64,000 bases of DNA from Streptomyces sp. NBRC 110035 (GCF_000829695.1 NZ_BBNN01000015.1:186001-250000); one strand, 5' to 3'. Numbered from the stretch's first letter, positions 27,720-36,958 are shown. Numbers and translations: made by a program. The notes: generated from the letters alone by a model not told the origin.

Positions 27720-28167
27720 TCACCGCACGCGGGCACTCAGCCAAGGCGTGAGGACGATCATCGGGATGAACTCCTTGTGCGTCCGGCCCCCGGGGGAGCG
27801 GTACGACCAGGAAGTGGCCCGGCGGGAAGCGCCGGCCTCGGACGTGGGCGAGGCCGTCGAAGACGGAGCGGAGGAAGGCGGGTACGTCGTCGCGGGCGAT
27901 GTCGGGGCACTCCACGCCCTCCACGTCGATCAGGGCATCGTCCTCGGGATAGAGCCGCACGCCGACCCGGGGCAGGCCACCGAACTCGACGTGGGCCTCG
28001 TGGGGGAGAGAGCCGTCCGGGTCGGTGGTCACGCCCACGCCCGCCGCGGTGCGGCGTGATGTCTGGTCGGCGCCGATGTCGTGGGTGACCTCGATCTCAC
28101 GCTCGTACACGGCCGCGAGCTCCCGGAGTGCGTTGACGGCGGCCTCCGTGGTGGGCAGATGTTCCAT
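27720..28167 (-). pseudogene. Small conserved hypothetical protein with apparent frameshift
   Basis: It starts MEHLPTTEAAVNALRELAAV (ATG 28167; ATG 28179 also possible). After ...GHFLVVPLP the given frame drifts into low-complexity WSPDVQ repeats and runs to 27631. Dropping one base from the CCCCC/GGGGG run (27787-27796) gives GGRTHKEFIPMIVLTPWLSA..., which ends at TGA 27720 as a natural-looking 148-aa protein. I infer a one-base insertion (mutation or sequencing error). Function unknown. It is acidic, with no signal or TM segment. Confidence 0.6.
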
Positions 28168-28210
28168 ACCGCCGATCATGCATCATTGCGGGCCGTCGGA
28201 AACTGCCGGG

Positions 28211-28759
28211 TCAGTGGCTCGAGGGGAACCGCAGATATCCAGGAGGCACGGTGCCGGTCAGCCACACGCCGTTCGCGCTCACCCGGAAGACATGGCCGTC
28301 GCGGTCCATGGCGGCCGCGTCCACGGGGAGGACCACGGGGCGGCCTCTGCGGGCGCCCACGCGGGTCGCCGTCGCGCGGTCGGCGGAGAGGTGCACGTCG
28401 TGCCGGTTCATGGGCAGCAGCCCCTCGGCGCGGATGGCGGCCAGGTGCCGGGCGACGGTGCCGTGGAAGAGATACGGCGGCGGGGTGGCCGGCGGCAGCC
28501 CGAGGTCGACCTCGATGCTGTGCCCCTGACTGGCGCGGATCCGGGTGCCCTCGGTCGCGAAGCGCTGCTTGTCGTTCGCGGTGACGACGTGGTCCAGTTC
28601 CGCCCGGGTGAACCGGAAGCCGTGTGCGGCCGCCGCGGCGATCAGCGTCTCGATCTCGACCCAGCCGGCCTCGTCGAGGGTGAGCCCGATCGCCTCGGGC
28701 TGGTGGCGCAGATGTCTGGCCAGGTACTTCGACACCTTCACGGTGCGTCTTTCGTCCAT
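28211..28759 (-). CDS. kptA: RNA 2'-phosphotransferase (Tpt1/KptA)
   Basis: 182 aa from ATG 28759 (MDERRTVKVSKYLARHLRHQ). KptA/Tpt1 signatures are present: SKYLARHLRH near the N-terminus, GWVEIETLI, RIRASQGHS, LFHGT and HDVHLSAD. The family removes an internal RNA 2'-phosphate using NAD+, forming ADP-ribose 1'',2''-cyclic phosphate. It is fully conserved here. In bacteria its natural substrate is uncertain. It stands alone, 76 bp from a decayed hydrolase gene. Confidence 0.95.
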   Translation of the reverse strand: MDERRTVKVSKYLARHLRHQPEAIGLTLDEAGWVEIETLIAAAAAHGFRFTRAELDHVVTANDKQRFATEGTRIRASQGHSIEVDLGLPPATPPPYLFHGTVARHLAAIRAEGLLPMNRHDVHLSADRATATRVGARRGRPVVLPVDAAAMDRDGHVFRVSANGVWLTGTVPPGYLRFPSSH

Positions 28760-28835
28760 CCGCTCAGCCTGCCGGGCGAGACGTGCACCACGCGATCGAA
28801 TATGCCCGGGATGTGTGATCCACAGCCAGGACTGT

Positions 28836-29307
28836 TTACCCGCAGCGGAGGGGCCCCGTGGGCCCCGCAGCCGGCCGACCCGGCGCGGAGGAGGCCCCGC
28901 AGCCGGCGGTCGATCCAGTGCCGAAGGGGTTGAGCGAAGGCCCGGGCATCGAGGTGAACGAGGCTGTCCGTCCCTCGGCACGTCCGACGGTGACGAACTC
29001 CCCTGCCTGCACCGAGCTCCAGTCGTGCCGCACCAGAGGCACCGGCTCGTCCGGGCCGACCGCGTCCGCGACGGCCAGGAAGTCGTCGGTCGGTTTTTCG
29101 AGGGTGGATCCGCCCCGCGACAGGCGCGGCGCGGTGGACCGCCCGTGGCCGCGGATGTCGTGCGCCACGACGTGGAAGTGCCCGGCGGGACGCGGCGCGA
29201 CCTCGGACCGCACCTCCTTGCTGTCGGGGTAGCCGTGCACCAGGACGACGGCCGGCCGTCCGGGGCGCCGGCTCCTCCCCGCACAACTCGACGCCACCCG
29301 TGCGCAC
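28836..29307 (-). pseudogene. Decayed alpha/beta-hydrolase fragment
   Basis: From GTG 29307 the frame gives VRTGGVELCGEEPAPR. Family sequence then continues in another frame (RPAVVLVHGYPDSKEVRSEV, HDIRGHGRST, LEKPTDDFLAVADAVGP, HDWSSVQAGEFVTVGR, SFTSMPGPSLNPFG), and returns to the first frame (HWIDRRLRGLLRAG) before homology ends. So there are at least two frameshifts, and only about the first 140 residues of an epoxide-hydrolase/SDR-fused type alpha/beta-hydrolase remain. The nucleophile elbow G-H-D-W-G has become R-H-D-W-S, a further sign of decay. Confidence 0.75.
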
Positions 29308-29316
29308 CCGGCGCTC

Positions 29317-29411
29317 GCGCGCCCCGCAGCACCGCTTCGGACAAGCCCTTCCCCCCTCCGCCCCGCGCGCCCCGCAGCACTGCTTCGGGCAAGCACCCCA
29401 CCCCCTCCGCC
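29317..29411. repeat. Two tandem copies of a 48-bp unit
   Basis: 29317-29364 and 29365-29411 share GCGCGCCCCGCAGCAC-GCTTCGG-CAAGC followed by a C-rich tail. They lie between the decayed hydrolase and the ABC operon, in a 396-bp gap (29308-29703) with no gene. Confidence 0.8.
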
Positions 29412-29663
29412 CGCGCCGACGGGCGCTGGGCCCGAACGGCCCTCCCGCACCGTTCCCGTCGTCGGCGACCGCCGCGCCGCAGCCGCGCCGTGGTCCCGGA
29501 CAGCCGGCTGCGCTACGTTTCCGTAGCGTGCCACCGGCGAATCTCGTAGTTCCCCGGAGGCCGGTTCAAGAGCGGCCCGGAGGGAGGGGACAGCTCCTGG
29601 CGGGGGATCCCCTACGGGCCTGTACGACTCCAGACGGACGCCAAGACCGCTCTCCGGTCTGAC

Positions 29664-29682
29664 GACCCGCGTGGCGCGGGTC
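29664..29682 (+). promoter_or_regulatory. Hairpin just upstream of the ABC operon
   Basis: GACCCGCG-tgg-CGCGGGTC, a perfect 8-bp stem ending 21 bp before the start codon. It may be an operator or a 5' leader structure. Confidence 0.4.
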
Positions 29683-29703
29683 ACTAACGTCGGTGAGGTG
29701 ACT

Positions 29704-30735
29704 GTGATCGCGACCGAAAGCCTGAGCAAGCGGTTCCCCAGGGTGACCGCGCTTGACCGGCTCTCCATGGATGTCGGCCCCGGTGTGACCGGGCTCGTCG
29801 GGGCCAACGGAGCCGGCAAGTCCACGTTGATCAAGATCCTTCTGGGTCTGTCCCCCGCGACGGAGGGCCGCGCCGAAGTGCTCGGCCTCGACGTCGCGAC
29901 CAAGGGCGCCGCCATCCGGGAGCGGGTCGGCTACATGCCGGAGCACGACTGCCTGCCGCCTGACGTCTCGGCCACCGAGTTCGTGGTCCACATGGCACGC
30001 ATCTCCGGCCTGCCGCCCACCGCCGCGCGGGAGCGCACCGCGGACACCCTGCGCCACGTCGGCCTGTACGAGGAGCGCTACCGCCCCATGGGCGGCTACT
30101 CGACGGGCATGAAGCAGCGCGTGAAGCTCGCGCAGGCCCTGGTGCACGACCCGGACCTGGTCTTCCTGGACGAACCGACCAACGGTCTCGATCCCGTAGG
30201 CCGTGACGAGATGCTCGGCCTGATCCGCCGTATCCATACCGACTTCGGCATCTCGGTCCTGGTCACCTCCCACCTTCTGGGCGAACTCGAGCGCACCTGT
30301 GACCACGTGGTCGTCGTGGACGGCGGCAAGCTGCTGCGCTCCAGCTCCACCACGGACTTCACCCAGATCACGACGACCCTCGCGATCGAGGTCACCGACA
30401 CCGACGAGCACCCCGACGGCACCCGCGCGGTGCGCGACGCGCTCCACGCGCGCGGGGTGACCGTCCAGGACGGCAGCGGGCTGCCGGGCTCCGGACACGT
30501 CCTCCTTCTCACCGCCCAGGGCGAGGAGACCTACGACCTGGTGCGGGACGTGATCGCCGACCTCGGACTCGGCCTGGTGCGCATGGAACAGCGCCGCCAC
30601 CACATCTCCGAGGTCTTCACGGACGACACGGACACCGGCGCAGGCGCAGGTACGGACACAGGAACAGGCAAAGACACCGGGGCCGACGGCGGCAACGGCG
30701 AGCAGCGGAAGGAGGCGGTCGGCCATGGCGGTTGA
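29704..30735 (+). CDS. ABC transporter ATP-binding protein (first pair)
   Basis: 343 aa from GTG 29704 (GGTGAGG five bases upstream; the in-frame GTG at 29698 is less likely). Walker A GANGAGKST, the signature STGMKQRVKLAQ and Walker B LVFLDEPTNGLDP are intact, so it is an active CcmA/DrrA-type exporter ATPase. The C-terminal tail is a Gly/Thr/Asp-rich linker (TDTGAGAGTDTGTGKD). It overlaps the next gene by 11 bp. With the following genes it makes two ATPase-permease pairs. Confidence 0.93.
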   Translation: MIATESLSKRFPRVTALDRLSMDVGPGVTGLVGANGAGKSTLIKILLGLSPATEGRAEVLGLDVATKGAAIRERVGYMPEHDCLPPDVSATEFVVHMARISGLPPTAARERTADTLRHVGLYEERYRPMGGYSTGMKQRVKLAQALVHDPDLVFLDEPTNGLDPVGRDEMLGLIRRIHTDFGISVLVTSHLLGELERTCDHVVVVDGGKLLRSSSTTDFTQITTTLAIEVTDTDEHPDGTRAVRDALHARGVTVQDGSGLPGSGHVLLLTAQGEETYDLVRDVIADLGLGLVRMEQRRHHISEVFTDDTDTGAGAGTDTGTGKDTGADGGNGEQRKEAVGHGG

Positions 30736-31642
30736 GCAGCCCCTGCGGACACCCGCACCGACGCCGGGTGACCAGACCCGGATCCACAACATCGGCTACC
30801 GCTCCTACGACGGACCCCGTCTCGGCCGCTCCTACGCCAGGCTCTCGCTGTACTCGCAGTCCCTGCGAGGCTCCTACGGACTCGGACGCTCGGCGAAGTC
30901 CAAGGTGCTGCCGATGCTGCTGTTCGTGGTGATGTGCGTGCCCGCCGCCATCATGGTCGCCGTCTCGGTCGCCACGAACGCCAAGGAACTGCCCGTCGAC
31001 TACACGCGCTACGCGATCATCATGCAGGCCGTCATCAGCCTGTACGTCGCCGCTCAGGCACCGCAGTCCGTCTCGCGCGACCTGCGCTTCAAGACGGTTC
31101 CGCTGTACTTCTCGCGGCCCATCGAGACCACGGACTACGTGCGCGCCAAGTTCGCGGCACTGGCCTCGGCCCTGTTCATCCTGACCGCCGCTCCCCTGCT
31201 CGTGCTCTATGTGGGCGCGCTGCTGGCCGAACTCGATTTCACCGACCAGACCAAGGGATTCGCGCAAGGGCTCGTCTCCGTGGCACTGCTCTCACTGCTT
31301 TTCGCCGGCATCAGCCTCGTCATCGCGGCAGTCACCCCGCGCCGCGGCTTCGGCATCGCCGCCGTGATCGCCGTCCTGACCATCTCCTACGGCGCGGTCT
31401 CCACCCTCCAGGCGATCGCGGACGTCCAGGACAGCTCCGGTTCGATCGCCTGGATCGGGCTGTTCTCGCCGATCACCCTCATCGACGGTGTGCAGTCCGC
31501 CTTCCTGGGCGCGAGCAGCACCTTCCCGGGCGGAACCGGACCGTCGAACGGCGAGGGCGTGGTGTACGTCCTCTTCACCCTCGGCCTGATCGCGGCCTGC
31601 TACGGCCTTCTGACGCGCCGCTACCGGAAGGTGGGCCTGTGA
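30725..31642 (+). CDS. ABC-2 type transporter permease (first pair)
   Basis: 305 aa with six predicted TM helices (LPMLLFVVMCVPAAIMVAVSV; YAIIMQAVISLYVAAQA; ALFILTAAPLLVLYVGALL; VALLSLLFAGISLVIAAV; and others). It overlaps the ATPase gene upstream by 11 bp and the next ATPase by four (GTGA), so production is coupled. The cargo is unknown. Confidence 0.9.
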   Translation: MAVEQPLRTPAPTPGDQTRIHNIGYRSYDGPRLGRSYARLSLYSQSLRGSYGLGRSAKSKVLPMLLFVVMCVPAAIMVAVSVATNAKELPVDYTRYAIIMQAVISLYVAAQAPQSVSRDLRFKTVPLYFSRPIETTDYVRAKFAALASALFILTAAPLLVLYVGALLAELDFTDQTKGFAQGLVSVALLSLLFAGISLVIAAVTPRRGFGIAAVIAVLTISYGAVSTLQAIADVQDSSGSIAWIGLFSPITLIDGVQSAFLGASSTFPGGTGPSNGEGVVYVLFTLGLIAACYGLLTRRYRKVGL

Positions 31643-32550
31643 CCACGCTCTCCATCGACCATGTCTCCCGCTGGTTCGGCAACGTGGTCGCCGTCAACGA
31701 CATCACCATGACCATCGGCCCCGGCGTCACCGGCCTCCTCGGCCCCAACGGCGCCGGAAAGTCCACCCTCATCAACATGATGGGCGGCTTCCTCGCCCCC
31801 TCCACCGGCACCGTCACCCTCGACGGCCAGGCCGTGTGGCGCAACGAGAAGATCTACCGGCACATCGGCGTCGTCCCCGAGCGCGAGGGGATGTACGACT
31901 TCCTCACCGGCCGCGAGTTCGTCGTCGCCAACGCCGAACTGCACGGGCTGGGCGCCAAGGCGGCCCAGCGGGCCCTGGCGACGGTCGAGATGGAGTACGC
32001 GCAGGACCGCAAGATCGCCACGTACTCCAAGGGCATGCGGCAGCGCGTGAAGATGGCCTCCGCGCTCGTCCACGAGCCGTCCCTGCTCCTGCTGGACGAA
32101 CCGTTCAACGGCATGGACCCGCGCCAGCGCATGCAGCTGATGGACCTGCTGCGGCGCATGGGCGACGAGGGCCGCACCGTGCTGTTCTCGTCCCACATCC
32201 TCGAAGAGGTCGAGCAGCTCGCCTGGCACATCGAGGTCGTCGTCGCCGGCCGGCACGCGGCCAGTGGCGACTTCCGCAAGATCCGCCGCCTGATGACGGA
32301 CCGCCCGCACCGTTATCTGGTGCGCTCCAGCGACGACCGTGCCCTCGCGGCCGCGCTGATCGCCGACCCGTCCACGTCCGGCATCGAGGTCGACCACAGC
32401 GAGGGCGTTCTGCGTATCCAGGCCGTCGACTTCGCCCGCTTCACGTCCCTGCTGCCCAGGGTCGCGAAGGAACACGGCATCCGCCTGCTCACGGTCTCGC
32501 CGTCCGACGAGTCCCTCGAGTCCGTCTTCTCGTATCTCGTCGCGGCGTAG
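31639..32550 (+). CDS. ABC transporter ATP-binding protein (second pair)
   Basis: 303 aa from GTG 31639, overlapping the previous stop (GTGA). Walker A GPNGAGKST, signature YSKGMRQRVKMA and Walker B LLLLDEPFNGMDP are intact. It is similar in layout to the first ATPase, indicating gene-pair duplication. Followed 11 bp later by its permease. Confidence 0.93.
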   Translation: MTTLSIDHVSRWFGNVVAVNDITMTIGPGVTGLLGPNGAGKSTLINMMGGFLAPSTGTVTLDGQAVWRNEKIYRHIGVVPEREGMYDFLTGREFVVANAELHGLGAKAAQRALATVEMEYAQDRKIATYSKGMRQRVKMASALVHEPSLLLLDEPFNGMDPRQRMQLMDLLRRMGDEGRTVLFSSHILEEVEQLAWHIEVVVAGRHAASGDFRKIRRLMTDRPHRYLVRSSDDRALAAALIADPSTSGIEVDHSEGVLRIQAVDFARFTSLLPRVAKEHGIRLLTVSPSDESLESVFSYLVAA

Positions 32551-32561
32551 GAGGCCGAACC

Positions 32562-33281
32562 ATGTACGACCCCACAGTCGCCCGACTCACCTACCGGGCC
32601 CTGCTCGGCCGTCGCCGGGCCCTCATCCTGGGCGCCCTGCCCCTGCTGCTGATCGCGATCTCCCTGGCGGTGCGCGTCCTCGCCGGTGCCGACGACCAGA
32701 CCGCGGCCGACGTGCTCGGCGGGCTGGCGCTCGCCACCATGGTGCCGATCATCGGTGTCATCGCCGGCACCGGCGCCATGGGCCCCGAGATCGACGACGG
32801 CTCGGTGGTGTACCTGCTGTCCAAGCCGGTCAAGCGGTCCACGATCATCTTCACCAAGCTGATCGTGGCGATCGCCGTGACGATGGTCTTCTCGGCGGTG
32901 CCCACCCTGGTCGCCGGTTTCATCCTCAACGGCAACGGCCAGCAGGTCGCCGTCGCCTACACGGTGGCCGCGCTGGTCGCCTCCATCGCGTACGCGGCGC
33001 TCTTCCTGCTGCTCGGTACGGTCTCCCGGCACGCGGTGGTGTTCGGTCTGGTCTACGCGCTGGTCTGGGAGGCCCTGTTCGGCTCCCTGGTGCCCGGGGC
33101 CCGCACCCTGAGCGTCCAGCAGTGGTCGCTCGCGGTGGCCCAGAAGGTCTCCGGCGGCGACCTGGTCACCTCGGACGTCGGCCTGACGACCGCGACGGTC
33201 CTGCTGGTCGTCGTCACCGTCCTGGCCACCTGGTACGCCGGTCAGAAGCTGCGCACGCTGACACTCGCCGGAGAGGAGTGA
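32562..33281 (+). CDS. ABC-2 type transporter permease (second pair)
   Basis: 239 aa with about six TM helices (ALILGALPLLLIAISLAVRV; LALATMVPIIGVIAGTGAMG; VAIAVTMVFSAVPTLVAGFI; and others). The motif EIDDGSVVYLLSKPVKR is typical of ABC-2 permeases. GAGG lies nine bases before ATG. Its stop overlaps the next start (GTGA). Confidence 0.9.
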   Translation: MYDPTVARLTYRALLGRRRALILGALPLLLIAISLAVRVLAGADDQTAADVLGGLALATMVPIIGVIAGTGAMGPEIDDGSVVYLLSKPVKRSTIIFTKLIVAIAVTMVFSAVPTLVAGFILNGNGQQVAVAYTVAALVASIAYAALFLLLGTVSRHAVVFGLVYALVWEALFGSLVPGARTLSVQQWSLAVAQKVSGGDLVTSDVGLTTATVLLVVVTVLATWYAGQKLRTLTLAGEE

Positions 33282-33692
33282 CCTCACCTCGTTCCGCGGT
33301 CTGTTCCACTCCGGCCCGCGGGCGCAGGGGGACACCGGGGGCTACGGCTCCTGATCCGACGGAAGGACCGATCGCGACGGCGGACGGGACGTTCGGGCAC
33401 GACGAGCGGCGCAAGCACGAGAGCGACGACCTCCCCGGCCTCCGGACCGGCGGCCCGGCCCGTGACGGGGACACCGAGGCCACGGGCGGGGACTCCACCG
33501 CCCCGGACGACGTGGTCCTGGACGACGCCTTCATCCGCGCCGCGGAGCCCGCCGAGCCGTCCGCCCGCGCCCGCATGCCGGCCGAACGCCGACTGCACGA
33601 GGAGCCGCAGCCCCGGCGCTCCAACGAGCCGCCGACGGGACGGGTTCTTCAGCAAGGCGCGCCGGCGGGGGTGGCGGTGTCGGCGGGGATGA
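33278..33692 (+). pseudogene. Small hydrophilic operon protein, apparently frameshifted
   Basis: It starts at GTG 33278, overlapping the permease stop, with GGAGAG upstream. The frame contains DDVVLDDAFIRAAEPAEPSA, RARMPAERRLHEEPQP and SNEPPT, resembling a conserved actinomycete tail region. After EPPT the given frame runs on to 33856. Removing one G of GGG (33637-33639) yields DGFFSKARRRGWRCRRG and a stop at 33692 (137 aa), the expected basic ending of this family. No domain of known function. Coupling to the transporter suggests an accessory role. Confidence 0.55.
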
Positions 33693-34100
33693 GGGCGGCG
33701 GGGCGTCAGGGCTCCGCGGCCCCGGCCCCCGGCCCCGCGTCTTCGGCGTATCCCGTCGGCCGGGCCGGTCCTTGGGGGCCCTTCCCTGTGCCCGATCGGG
33801 GCGTGGTGCCGGGCCACGCGACCCGATCGGACGCTCAGAGGAAGAGGGCCCCTTAAACGAGTGGCATCCCACTCGCCCGGCGGGCAGAGTGGTCGTGTCC
33901 GCATCGCCGGGAACGCCCGGTGTCGTGATCCGGGAGAGGAGCGGGGCGATGTCCATGCACGGCAGTACGTCCAGCTCCTGCCAGGGCAGCCGACGGCGGA
34001 CTCCGGAGTAGTTCCTGCTCCGTTGTTGAGTCCGCCCCACCGGGAGCTGCCCGGGGCGGCCGCTTCGAGCACGCGCATCAGCCGCGTGGGCCGCCCACCC
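33693..34100. other. Intergenic region before tRNA-Ser, 408 bp
   Basis: No convincing gene except the doubtful 20-codon ORF. CCGCCCC (34032-34038) and GGGGCGG (34053-34059) form a possible hairpin. Confidence 0.4.
33949..34011 (+). CDS. Possible 20-codon ORF upstream of tRNA-Ser
   Basis: ATG 33949 to TAG 34011 encodes MSMHGSTSSSCQGSRRRTPE, preceded by GGGAGAGGAGCGGGG. It lies 89 bp before tRNA-Ser(GCU) and is Ser-rich. The surrounding 33693-34100 has no other gene. Coding status is doubtful. Confidence 0.25.
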   Translation: MSMHGSTSSSCQGSRRRTPE

Positions 34101-34186
<86 letters not shown>

Positions 34187-34191
34187 ACGAC

Positions 34192-34236
34192 GTTGAACCC
34201 GCGATGCCCGCCGAGCGCGGGCGTCGCGGGTTCAAC
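34192..34236 (+). terminator. Terminator between tRNA-Ser and HAD gene
   Basis: A 20-bp stem (34192-34211 with 34217-34236, one G-U pair; arm starts GTTGAACCCGCGATGCCCGC) with a 5-nt loop, six bases after the tRNA. It is symmetric enough to serve the convergent HAD gene too. Confidence 0.85.
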
Positions 34237-34243
34237 GGGCCTC

Positions 34244-35047
34244 TCAGCCCAGCAACCGCTCCAGCACCACCGCGATCCCGTCCTCCTCGTTGGAGGACGT
34301 CACCTCGTCGGCCACCGCCCGCAGTTCCTGGTGGGCGTTGGCCATGGCGATGCCGTGCGCGGACCAGGCGAACATCGGGATGTCGTTGGGCATGTCGCCG
34401 AAGGCGATCGTGCCCGTGGCCTTCGCCCCGAGCCGGCGAGCGGCCAGGGACAGCCCGGTGGCCTTGGACAGGCCGAGGGGAAGCAGCTCGACGATGCCTT
34501 CGCCCGCCATGGCGACGGTGACGAAACCGCCCGCGGTGCGGGTGGCCACCTCGGTGAGTTCGTCGTCGGTGAGTGCCGGGTGCTGGATGTACAGCTTGTT
34601 CAGGGGAGCCGCCCACAGGTCCGCCGCGTCCGTGAGCGGCGTCGAGGGCAGTCTGCCCGTCACCTCGTAGCCGGGGCCGACCAGTACCTCGCCGTCCAGA
34701 CCGTCGCGGCTCGCGGCCAGGTGCAGCGGACCGACCTCCGCCTCGATCTTGGCCAGCGCCACCGAGGCCAGCTGCCGGTCCAGGGTCACCGACGTGAGCA
34801 GCCGGTGAGCCCCGGCGTCGTACACCTGGGCGCCCTGGCCGCAGACGGCGAGCCCCTGGTAGCCGAGGTCGTCGAGGATGGGCCGGGTCCAGGGAACCGC
34901 GCGGCCGGTTACGACGATGTGGGCGGCGCCCGCCGCGGTGACGGCGGCGAGCGCGTCCCGGGTGCGGTCGGAGACCGAGTGGTCCTCACGCAGCAGTGTG
35001 CCGTCGAGGTCGGTGGCGACAAGCTGGTACGGGAACGGCGCGCTCAC
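34244..35047 (-). CDS. Cof-type HAD hydrolase (paralogue)
   Basis: 267 aa from GTG 35047, which overlaps the serS stop (GTGA). Motif I is [10 protein letters not shown] and motif [13 protein letters not shown], with a IIB cap. It is a paralogue of 24343-25251. The substrate is unknown. Translational coupling to serS is conserved-looking and suggests co-expression, perhaps housekeeping phosphate-ester cleanup. Confidence 0.9.
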   Translation of the reverse strand: MSAPFPYQLVATDLDGTLLREDHSVSDRTRDALAAVTAAGAAHIVVTGRAVPWTRPILDDLGYQGLAVCGQGAQVYDAGAHRLLTSVTLDRQLASVALAKIEAEVGPLHLAASRDGLDGEVLVGPGYEVTGRLPSTPLTDAADLWAAPLNKLYIQHPALTDDELTEVATRTAGGFVTVAMAGEGIVELLPLGLSKATGLSLAARRLGAKATGTIAFGDMPNDIPMFAWSAHGIAMANAHQELRAVADEVTSSNEEDGIAVVLERLLG

Positions 35048-36321
35048 CTGGTGACCGGTTCCAGGAGCTCCCGGCCACCCAGGTACGGACGCAGCACTTC
35101 AGGGACCCGCACCGAACCGTCGGCCTGCTGGTGGTTCTCCAGGATGGCCACGATCGTGCGCGGTACGGCACACAGGGTGCCGTTGAGCGTTGCCAGCGGA
35201 CGCACCTGCTTGCCGTCCCGCACGCGGATCTGGAGCCGACGGGACTGGTACTCGGTGCAGTCCGAGGTCGAGGTCAGCTCGCGGTACTTGCCCTGGGTCG
35301 GGATCCACGCCTCGCAGTCGTACTTCCGCGCGGCGGAGGAACCCAGGTCGCCCGAGGCGACGTCGATCACGCGGAACGGCAGCTCCAGCGACGTCAGCCA
35401 CTGCTTCTCCCACTCCAGCAGCCGCTGGTGCTCCTCCTGCGACTCCTCCGGAGTGACGTAGGAGAACATCTCGACCTTGTCGAACTGGTGTACGCGGAAG
35501 ATGCCGCGGGTGTCCTTGCCGTGAGAGCCGGCCTCGCGCCGGAAGCAGGGCGAGAAGCCCGCGTACCGGAGCGGCAGCCGGTCGGCGTCGATGATCTCGT
35601 CCATGTGGTACGCCGCGAGCGGCACCTCGGACGTGCCGACCAGGTAGAGGTCGTCCTTCTCGAGGTGGTAGACGTCCTGGGCCGCCTGGCCGAGGAAGCC
35701 GGTGCCCGCCATGGACTGGGGCCGCACCAGGGCCGGGGTCAGCATCGGGGTGAAGCCGGCCGCGGTCGCCTGGGCGATCGCGGCGTTCACCAGCGCCAGC
35801 TCGAGCAGGGCGCCGACGCCGGTCAGGAAGTAGAAGCGCGACCCGGAGACCTTGGCGCCGCGCTCGACGTCAATGGCGCCGAGGATCTGGCCGAGCTCCA
35901 GGTGGTCCTTGGGCGCGAAGCCCTCGGCGTCGAAGTCGCGGGCGGCGCCGTGTGTTTCCAGCGTGACGAAGTCCTCCTCGCCGCCGACCGGGACATCGGG
36001 GTGGACGAGGTTGCTCAGCCTGCCCAGAAGCTCCTGCGTCTCCGCCGCTGCCGTGTCCCGTTCCGCGTCGGCCGCCTTCACGTCGGCCGCGAGGGTACCG
36101 GCCTTCTTCAGCAGCTCGGCCTTCTCGTCACCGGCCGCCTGGGGAATGAGCTTGCCGAGCGCCTTCTGCTCGGCGCGCAGCTCGTCGAAGCGGACGCCGG
36201 ACGACCTGCGCCGTTCGTCGGCGGACAGGAGGGAGTCGACGAGCGCGACGTCCTCTCCACGGGCGCGCTGCGAAGCGCGCACACGGTCGGGGTCCTCACG
36301 GAGCAGGCGAAGGTCAATCAC
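35044..36321 (-). CDS. serS: Seryl-tRNA synthetase
   Basis: 425 aa. An N-terminal long coiled-coil arm (about 30-105) binds the long variable arm of tRNA-Ser. The class II catalytic core has TSEVPL, motif 2 FRREAG and a C-terminal motif 3 region ([19 protein letters not shown]). It charges tRNA-Ser and seryl-tRNA-Sec. It is first in an operon with the HAD gene. Upstream is the DnaA-box-rich region. Confidence 0.98.
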   Translation of the reverse strand: MIDLRLLREDPDRVRASQRARGEDVALVDSLLSADERRRSSGVRFDELRAEQKALGKLIPQAAGDEKAELLKKAGTLAADVKAADAERDTAAAETQELLGRLSNLVHPDVPVGGEEDFVTLETHGAARDFDAEGFAPKDHLELGQILGAIDVERGAKVSGSRFYFLTGVGALLELALVNAAIAQATAAGFTPMLTPALVRPQSMAGTGFLGQAAQDVYHLEKDDLYLVGTSEVPLAAYHMDEIIDADRLPLRYAGFSPCFRREAGSHGKDTRGIFRVHQFDKVEMFSYVTPEESQEEHQRLLEWEKQWLTSLELPFRVIDVASGDLGSSAARKYDCEAWIPTQGKYRELTSTSDCTEYQSRRLQIRVRDGKQVRPLATLNGTLCAVPRTIVAILENHQQADGSVRVPEVLRPYLGGRELLEPVTR

Positions 36322-36958
36322 GTGGTCAAGGCTACCGGTGCGGGGTGACGCCCCACGACTCGCTCTTCCACCGGACCTGCTCGCCGACCGTTATAGGCGA
36401 ATTGCACCCTGTGCCCGTAAGGGCTGATTCGAGGTCTCCGTGGGGACGTCACGGGGCCGATTCGGGGTGGACGGGAGTGTGCTGCACCGCCTGGAAAGGG
36501 GGGCGGCCCGCAGGCTGCGCGTCGACTGCAATTCCCTGCTGGAGTCAGGGTGCGGCCCCAGTTGTCCACAGGCCCTCGCGGGCTTCCGAAAGTTATCCAC
36601 AGGGTGTGAGGAAAGTCTGTGGACTTCGGAATCAACCACTCCGAAACGCGCGACCGGAGGTGGGGATTCCCGTCGAGAAATCCCCTTACCTCCACTTTCA
36701 GGTGGAAAGGGATCCTCCCGAAGGGTTGACGAAAGGGAAAGGGTGGACGAAGGGCGATCCTCGGGCGAGTAACCGCGATCATGGACAGGGGGTGATTTGT
36801 CGACGAAACGGCACAACGCTGTCGACTTGTCCCCAGGTCGAGAAGTGGGCCTGTGGATAACTTCTGTGGATAACGAAAATCAGAAAATGAGACTGATAAG
36901 GCCGGCCGCGGGCAGCCCAGGGCCGCCCGCGACCGGTCTCCCACCTGACCTCAGACCC
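36322..36958. promoter_or_regulatory. Intergenic DnaA-box cluster between serS and pheA
   Basis: In 637 bp there are four exact DnaA-type 9-mers: TTGTCCACA (36562-36570), TTATCCACA (36593-36601) and two TGTGGATAA (36852-36860, 36865-36873, opposite orientation). There are weaker forms at 36618-36626 (TGTGGACTT) and 36827-36835 (TTGTCCCCA). No gene is seen. Such clusters outside oriC are known in Streptomyces to bind DnaA and moderate initiation. It also contains the serS promoter. Confidence 0.8.
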
